From an uncultured Granulosicoccaceae bacterium (GTDB lineage Bacteria; Pseudomonadota; Gammaproteobacteria; Granulosicoccales; Granulosicoccaceae): 64,000 nt of DNA. Where the stretch lies: contig CALHOI010000005.1 of the NCBI GenBank assembly GCA_938035525.1, positions 1 to 64,000 on the forward strand, read 5' to 3'. The notes below the pieces were generated by a model. The model made no database searches, had not been told where the DNA came from, and saw only the letters and a list, made by a program, of their open reading frames with translations. Of the stretch, positions 59,282 through 64,000 are shown piece by piece; within the stretch, counting starts at the first letter, position 1; the number at the start of each line of letters is the position of its first letter. A program made the position numbers and the translations under genes.

Positions 59282-60211
59282 TTAGATCACGCCGAAATCG
59301 TATTTGTACGTTGCGCGCAAAATGGTTTCTTCATCGGCAGGGGTGTCATCGTCAACAAATTGGTATTCGAAATACATCAAGGAACCGCTACCAATGTTAA
59401 GGGTGTAGCCCAGTGTGCCAAATTGCGGGTTGTTGGAACCACTGTCACCGCGATTGTATACGGCATAGGTGTTCCCGAAGGTCGCTGTTAAGGTCACATT
59501 AGAAAAATCGTCGTCAGAATCTGCAAAATCTTCATCTGCTAATTGGAAGGTCAGTCCTAAACCTACCGGTCCGGCACTGCCTTTAACAACACCACCAATG
59601 AGTGTGCCGCCTTCGTCTTCGCCATCGTCAGCGTGAACCGATGTGGCCAGTCCTACCACGATGCCGCCAACAGAGTAGTTAAAACCCAGCTCTATTTGAT
59701 CACCAGCGTCATTTCCTTCATCTTCAGGGTTGCCCTGAACAGACGCCGAATAACTGAGTCCGCCTGATTGTCCTGAATACTTTAATACCCGAGTTTCGCG
59801 GCTACATTCAAATTGCGTCCAGCAGCTTCCCCACCAGGCAATATCAGTATGGCCTGAAACCATGTCATAAAACGACGCGTACTGTGCACCAATTTTAACG
59901 GTTCCAAAACCGCCTTTTAGTCCGGCCCAGGCATGTCGAGTACGATCAATACCCGACGTGCCTCTGGCATTGTTGTCCGGGTTTAATCCAAATTCCAGAT
60001 AGCCTATACCGTTTAGCCCGTTATCAAACTCCGTCTCGCCGGACCATTTTATTCTGGACCCAAAATTACTGAATGCGAAATCACTGTCGACTGTTTCACT
60101 GTCTACAAACGTTGCGCCAATGCGCACGCTCGCAGTCAAGCTGTTTTCTGCCATTGCCATTGGTGATATACCCATAGCTAAAGCGGCACCTAATAGAAAT
60201 TTTTTCTGCAT
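59282..60211 (-). CDS. Outer-membrane porin (Gram-negative porin family)
   Basis: A 309-residue 16-strand-type porin. The signal peptide is residues 1-21 (ending AMA), then SLTASVRIGATFVDSETVDSD. Strand-turn features include SNFGSRIKWSGETEFDNGLNGIGYLEFG, RHAWAGLKGGFGTVKIGAQYASFYD (the family hallmark) and a final strand LRATYKYDFGVI. The terminal residue is Ile rather than the usual Phe, although Phe lies three residues earlier. Two cysteines in the CWTQFECS loop may pair in the constriction loop. The ATG follows AGGAGA. Confidence 0.87.
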   Translation of the reverse strand: MQKKFLLGAALAMGISPMAMAENSLTASVRIGATFVDSETVDSDFAFSNFGSRIKWSGETEFDNGLNGIGYLEFGLNPDNNARGTSGIDRTRHAWAGLKGGFGTVKIGAQYASFYDMVSGHTDIAWWGSCWTQFECSRETRVLKYSGQSGGLSYSASVQGNPEDEGNDAGDQIELGFNYSVGGIVVGLATSVHADDGEDEGGTLIGGVVKGSAGPVGLGLTFQLADEDFADSDDDFSNVTLTATFGNTYAVYNRGDSGSNNPQFGTLGYTLNIGSGSLMYFEYQFVDDDTPADEETILRATYKYDFGVI

Positions 60212-60710
60212 ATTGATTCTCCTGGCGTTAAAAAATGAAAGAGATCTTCAAAGGTTTGATTAGGCTGTTGCCTCTAAACTGTGGAGTTCCCTGACTATTA
60301 AGAAAATTTTTATGCAAATAAGTTTGGAAATATACAAATGGGTATGTTTGAGAAAAGGTTTCGGCTTGGTTTTAAAATGCTGTTCTGTATGCGTCAGTCG
60401 ATGGCTGTGATTTAAAATTAAATTTATACAATAAGGAACTTTTAAAGTTTTCTGCACCTTAATTTGGCATCAAAGTGTGAGCAAGTGCAGGGGTAGTGAT
60501 CACTCAGCAGGCAGCAAGGTGTGCAATCGAAAGACAGTGCGTGCTGCTTTGGCAGCACCGCCGGACGCTTGCTCAACTTACTCATCTGGCTCAATCTGGG
60601 GGGAGCAGGTAGCGCAAGAAGAAAATTGCCGACAACGCGCAAGCTGCCCCATCAGTGTCGTCAAAGCGGTTAAACTGTTTATTAGTAATTAATTGCCCCC
60701 CGACCGAACC
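60212..60710. other. Divergent intergenic region between porin and argS
   Basis: No gene is supported in about 500 bases. The part nearer the porin is AT-rich and would hold its promoter. AACTTTTAAAGTT (60437-60449) is a 13-base palindrome. GTGCTG and CAGCAC (near 60540-60556) form a small hairpin about 155 bases before argS. Confidence 0.5.
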
Positions 60711-62462
60711 GTGAAATCGTTAATAGAACAGCATTTGGCCGCGGCCCTTGCCGGATTGAAATCGGCTGGGACCATCCCTGACGATGTCAGCCCAAAAATT
60801 ACTGTGACTCGCACAAAAGACCCCTCCCATGGTGACTTTGCTTCAAATTTAGCCATGATGCTGGCCAAGCCAGCCGGCAAGTCGCCTCGTGATGTTGCGC
60901 AAATGCTGGTTGATGCCTTACCCGATAACAATGACATCCGAGAAGTGGCGATTGCAGGTCCGGGCTTTATCAACTTTTTCCAGAACGATGCGGCAGCGTC
61001 ATCGGTGGTTGCAACTGTGCTGCAGCAGGGTGAGCAATTTGGTCGGTCGAATAAAGGCCAGGGCCAGCGTTGGCAAGTAGAGTATGTTTCGGCCAACCCC
61101 ACTGGACCGCTGCATGTTGGGCATGGCCGGGGTGCAGCCTTGGGTGCAACCATGGCGAATATGCTCAGTGCCGTCGGTTTTGATATCCAGCGCGAATATT
61201 ACGTTAATGACGCCGGGCGGCAAATGGACATTCTTGCCGCCAGTGTCTGGTTGCGGTACCTGGAACTTGGTGGCGAATCACTTGACTTCCCGTCCAACGG
61301 TTACAAAGGTGACTACGTCAAACTGATTGCTCAGCAGCTAAAAGAACAGCAGGGTGACAAGCTAAAACACTCGGCCAAGCTCATTTTTGATTCCGTCCCT
61401 GCCGATGAACCGGCAGGTGGCGATAAAGAAGCACATATAGATGGCGTGATTGCCCAAGCACGACAGTTGCTCGGCGATAATTACAGCGCTGTGTTTAACC
61501 TGGGCCTTAACGCCATTCTGGAAGACATCAAACAGGATTTGGGCGAATTTGGTGTTGAATACGATGAATGGTTTAGCGAGCGCAGCCTCAGTGATCATGT
61601 AAAAACCGTGGTGCAAAAACTCGATGAGGCCGGGCACTTATATATAAAAGATGGCGCTACCTGGTTTCGCAGCACCGATTTTGGTGACGAAAAAGACCGA
61701 GTAGTAATGCGTGACAACGGTCAGACCACGTATTTTGCCTCCGACATTGCCTACATCGATAACAAGCTGGAACGCGGTTTCGATAAGGTGTTGTATGTGT
61801 TTGGTGCCGATCATCATGGGTACACGGCTCGTATGTACGCCGCTTGTGAAGCTTTGGGCCACGATCGAGCAAAAATCGACTTTCTGCTGATTCAGTTTGC
61901 CATCCTTTATAAGGGCGGTGAGCGTATGCAAATGTCTACACGCTCGGGTGAATTTGTCACCATCAGAGACTTACGCGAAGAAATCGGCAAAGATGCCGCA
62001 CGCTATTTTTATGTGATGCGCAAATACCAGCAGCATCTGGACTTCGATCTCGATCTGGCCAAGTCAAAGTCAAACGAAAATCCGGTTTACTACGTGCAAA
62101 TGGCCCATGCGCGCATTTGCAGTGTCATGCGTCGCTGCGAACAACTGGGCATGACATACAACCAAGCTCAGGGTCTGCAATCGTTGAACCTGCTTAGCGA
62201 GCCCGAAGAAGCCGAGCTGCTAACGTTGCTGGCCACGTATCCCGAGTTGTTGGAACGAGCGGCCTTAGCTCACGAGCCTCATCAACTCACAACCTACTTG
62301 CGCGATCTGGCAAATGGTCTACATTCATACTATAACGCCCACAAAACCCTGGTTGATGACGACGCATTGCGTCAGGCTAGGCTGTGCTTGATGCAGGCAG
62401 TGCAACAGGTTTTGTATAACGGGCTCACCCTGATTGATGTATCTGCGCCAGAGGTAATGTAG
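60711..62462 (+). CDS. argS: Arginyl-tRNA synthetase ArgS
   Basis: A 583-residue class I synthetase that attaches arginine to tRNA-Arg. The HIGH-type motif is in VSANPTGPLHVGHGRGAALG, and the KMSKS-like loop is ERMQMSTRSGEFVTIRDL. The DALR anticodon domain follows (VYYVQMAHARICSVMRR, ending VSAPEVM). The start is uncertain: GTG 60711 gives KSLIEQHLAAAL as N terminus, while TTG 60693 adds PPDRTV. Neither has a clear ribosome site, and I prefer GTG. The SPOR gene begins 5 bases past the stop. Confidence 0.95.
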   Translation: MKSLIEQHLAAALAGLKSAGTIPDDVSPKITVTRTKDPSHGDFASNLAMMLAKPAGKSPRDVAQMLVDALPDNNDIREVAIAGPGFINFFQNDAAASSVVATVLQQGEQFGRSNKGQGQRWQVEYVSANPTGPLHVGHGRGAALGATMANMLSAVGFDIQREYYVNDAGRQMDILAASVWLRYLELGGESLDFPSNGYKGDYVKLIAQQLKEQQGDKLKHSAKLIFDSVPADEPAGGDKEAHIDGVIAQARQLLGDNYSAVFNLGLNAILEDIKQDLGEFGVEYDEWFSERSLSDHVKTVVQKLDEAGHLYIKDGATWFRSTDFGDEKDRVVMRDNGQTTYFASDIAYIDNKLERGFDKVLYVFGADHHGYTARMYAACEALGHDRAKIDFLLIQFAILYKGGERMQMSTRSGEFVTIRDLREEIGKDAARYFYVMRKYQQHLDFDLDLAKSKSNENPVYYVQMAHARICSVMRRCEQLGMTYNQAQGLQSLNLLSEPEEAELLTLLATYPELLERAALAHEPHQLTTYLRDLANGLHSYYNAHKTLVDDDALRQARLCLMQAVQQVLYNGLTLIDVSAPEVM

Positions 62463-62467
62463 GAAAA

Positions 62468-63064
62468 ATGGCTGATTCAGACGGCACCGGCGATACGCGT
62501 TACTTTGTTTTGGCGCTCGGCCTGTTAATGGGCTTTGTTATCGGGTTCGTGATGTTGTTGTCGCGACTTCCAGTCGATAGCAGCCTCAGCGACTATCACC
62601 CCACGCAGGTGTTCGGTGAGGACAGCCAGAACGGTGAAAACTACGAGTTCTACACCGTGCTTGCCGATCAGGTGGATGACAACGTGCCACAAGTGCAAGA
62701 AGTGACCCGTGCTCAGACCGTTATTAAACCGGCAACGCGCATTGTGCCAGGCAATATGCAGAACACACAGCGCCGTAATCTGGCTGCCGAAACCTATGCC
62801 GAAATCCCTGCCAGCAGCATTGGTCAGGAATCTTATTATCTGCAAGCCGGGAGCTACGGCGCGGCCGCAGATGCCGAGCGCATGAGAGCCGCTGTATTGA
62901 TGCTGGGATTTGAAGCGTTCATCGTGAAGCGCCAAGATGCCAATGGCAAAGTGGGCCATCGTGTGCGAATAGGCCCGTTTTTCGATCAAAGTCGGCTCAC
63001 CGACGCTAAAAAACGCCTGCGTCGTGGCAATGTTTCTTACGACATCATTCGGGTGACGGGGTAG
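62468..63064 (+). CDS. SPOR-domain membrane protein (FtsN-like)
   Basis: A 198-residue bitopic protein: cytoplasmic N terminus, transmembrane segment (about 11-31, YFVLALGLLMGFVIGFVMLL), a linker, and a C-terminal SPOR domain (about 120-198: SYYLQAGSYGAAADAERMRAAVLMLGFEAFIVKR, then HRVRIGPFFDQSRLTDAKKRL). SPOR domains bind denuded septal peptidoglycan, so a cell-division role is likely. In many gammaproteobacteria this gene follows argS, as here, but hslV does not come next. Confidence 0.88.
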   Translation: MADSDGTGDTRYFVLALGLLMGFVIGFVMLLSRLPVDSSLSDYHPTQVFGEDSQNGENYEFYTVLADQVDDNVPQVQEVTRAQTVIKPATRIVPGNMQNTQRRNLAAETYAEIPASSIGQESYYLQAGSYGAAADAERMRAAVLMLGFEAFIVKRQDANGKVGHRVRIGPFFDQSRLTDAKKRLRRGNVSYDIIRVTG

Positions 63065-63128
63065 GTACTACATGTGCCTTAATGCATCTGTGGGATTGCT
63101 TCGAGGTATGTAGTAAAGCGTCTTAAGA

Positions 63129-63440
63129 TCAGGCCACCTCAGCTGGTTGGATTCTGACCTCATCTCGGTCAGGAAATTTCGCAGTAATATTCAGTTCACC
63201 ACCAAGCGCTTCAATGTAAGTGCGTAAAGTTGATAGCTTAATATCACCACGATTTTCCATGCGAGACACACTGTGTTGACCTATTTCAAGTCGCTCTGCG
63301 ATGACGCTTTGGGTCAGGTCAAGTGCCTCTCGCAACTGTCGTAAAGTCAATTCTTCCGCGATCAGTTCATCAGCTCGAGCCATGACATCGATTCGACGAT
63401 CAGATGATAACTCCGCCAGTTTGTCTTGTAGAGTGCTCAT
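63129..63440 (-). CDS. HigA-type antitoxin (XRE helix-turn-helix)
   Basis: A 103-residue DNA-binding antitoxin. The helix-turn-helix is LTLRQLREALDLTQSVIAERLEIGQHSVSRMENRGDIKLSTLRTYIEALGG compressed to about residues 32-82, with a short C-terminal strand. It follows the toxin gene by 2 bases, the reversed toxin-first order typical of higBA. It is expected to neutralise the toxin and repress the operon through the inverted repeats upstream. Confidence 0.88.
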   Translation of the reverse strand: MSTLQDKLAELSSDRRIDVMARADELIAEELTLRQLREALDLTQSVIAERLEIGQHSVSRMENRGDIKLSTLRTYIEALGGELNITAKFPDRDEVRIQPAEVA

Positions 63441-63442
63441 AT

Positions 63443-63805
63443 TTAATCCCCTTGGTTTTTCAACTTATTCTGATGATTGGTAAAGCGCCGATCAGCTATT
63501 GCAATAAGTTGCTTGTAAAACTGCCTCTGGTTCACACCACCTTTGTCGCCTGCGACCAGAACAATGCCAGTTCTTTCGACATCGAAAGCGTAAGCGACAC
63601 GCCAAATCCCACCATCATGGTTAAACCGAAGTTCCTTCATGTTAGCGTGCTGAGAGCCGTGCAACGTATCAGCTTTGGGCCTACCTAGTTGCGGACCAAA
63701 CCGTTCCAATAGAACCAGGTGCGACAGCAGCTCTTCCTGAAGTGATACTTCCATCTGCTCATATTCTGCTTCAAATGCTCCCTCAAACTGTATCGTCCAT
63801 GCCAT
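63443..63805 (-). CDS. HigB-type toxin (RelE/ParE superfamily, Gp49-like)
   Basis: A 120-residue predicted ribosome-dependent mRNA interferase. The pattern HLVLLERFGPQLGRPKADTL, then HANMKELRFNHDGGIWRVAYAFD and IVLVAGDKGGVNQRQFYKQLI, is the Gp49-like HigB family form. The ATG at 63805 lies just beyond the operator repeats. It forms a toxin-antitoxin pair with the following gene, probably a horizontally acquired module. Confidence 0.87.
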   Translation of the reverse strand: MAWTIQFEGAFEAEYEQMEVSLQEELLSHLVLLERFGPQLGRPKADTLHGSQHANMKELRFNHDGGIWRVAYAFDVERTGIVLVAGDKGGVNQRQFYKQLIAIADRRFTNHQNKLKNQGD

Positions 63806-63814
63806 GGCGAATAT

Positions 63815-63848
63815 TATGCCCTAAAAGGGATATGCAGTAAAGGGCATA
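63815..63848. promoter_or_regulatory. Inverted-repeat operator of the toxin-antitoxin pair
   Basis: TATGCCCT (63815-63822) and AGGGCATA (63841-63848) are perfect inverted half-sites 18 bases apart. An imperfect AGGGATAT (63827-63834) lies between. They sit 10-43 bases before the toxin start, as expected for HigA autorepression. Confidence 0.6.
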
Positions 63849-64000
63849 TACAGTTTGTGGGCCAATTCACATAATGGGCTGATCGAAGAGCCAGTAAGTT
63901 AGCTCCAGGCGCGCCGGAATTCACTTTTTCAAGTTCAATCGTTTGGTGAACATTCAGATCGGTGTGTAAAGTAATAGTCAACCATCACGGATGATCACTT

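Noticed and set aside
59143-59400. An 85-residue open frame after the GyrI-like gene
   Set aside because: It starts at TTG, runs into the porin gene on the opposite strand, and has no recognisable sequence.

Overview
The window looks like chromosomal DNA of a free-living, probably marine, Gammaproteobacterium with moderate GC. The reasons are the cytochrome c4/yihA divergent pair, a PilU and PilY1 of type IV pili, a MipA-DUF3019-OmpR/RstB-type four-gene operon, a three-gene proton-translocating transhydrogenase (pntAA-pntAB-pntB), and priA, argS and a SPOR protein lying in the same order as in many gammaproteobacteria. An Arenicella/Granulosicoccus-like lineage is only a guess. I see no rRNA, tRNA, CRISPR array, insertion sequence or prophage.

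Layout. 1-1.4 kb: cytochrome c4 and yihA. 1.9-7.1 kb: a complete HAAT-type (Liv/Urt-like) ABC uptake operon with a Tat-exported binding protein and a terminator between the binding-protein gene and the membrane/ATPase genes. 7.1-12 kb: a YhaN/YhaO (Rad50/Mre11-like) pair. 12-16.8 kb: pilU with an unusual acidic tail, and a stand-alone pilY1. 17.3-20.9 kb: a PepSY protein, an AEC carrier, a PerM/AI-2E family protein and a Crp/Fnr regulator. 21.2-24.6 kb: the MipA-DUF3019-response regulator-histidine kinase operon, preceded by 11-bp tandem repeats that look like the binding site of its own regulator. 24.6-27.3 kb: a VOC protein, a lipoprotein, and a DUF937 protein with seven 11-residue LEA-like repeats.

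27.6-45.7 kb is an accessory catabolic region. It holds a PhnZ-like HD protein with all six expected iron ligands, a binding-protein-like partner without a signal peptide, and a YiiX-like cysteine hydrolase. It continues with an AruI-like thiamine-diphosphate decarboxylase, a D-2-hydroxyacid (LDHD/GlcD-type) FAD dehydrogenase, a YtcJ-type amidohydrolase, a CobW-type metallochaperone GTPase and a Nit-type amidase. A Dpp/Opp-type importer (two permeases plus a fused double ATPase) completes the run, followed by a LysR/SDR pair and a detached peptide-type binding protein. Together these suggest uptake and stepwise breakdown of an amidated or guanidino compound through a 2-oxoacid, but the substrate cannot be read from the sequence.

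46.3-50.6 kb: envelope lipoprotein, HEAT-repeat protein, serine hydrolase and hemH. 50.8-54.2 kb: the transhydrogenase, whose PntAA carries an extra acidic linker and a C-terminal helix-hairpin-helix-like domain. 54.2-54.6 kb: an AT-rich gap with two perfect, inverted DnaA boxes plus a near-match, directly before priA. 54.6-63.1 kb: priA, EamA transporter, WYL regulator with GyrI-like partner, porin, argS and a SPOR protein. 63.1-63.8 kb: a HigBA-type toxin-antitoxin pair. The most interesting items are the 28-41 kb catabolic region, the RstA-type 11-bp repeats, the LEA-like DUF937 protein, the PntAA fusion and the DnaA-box cluster.
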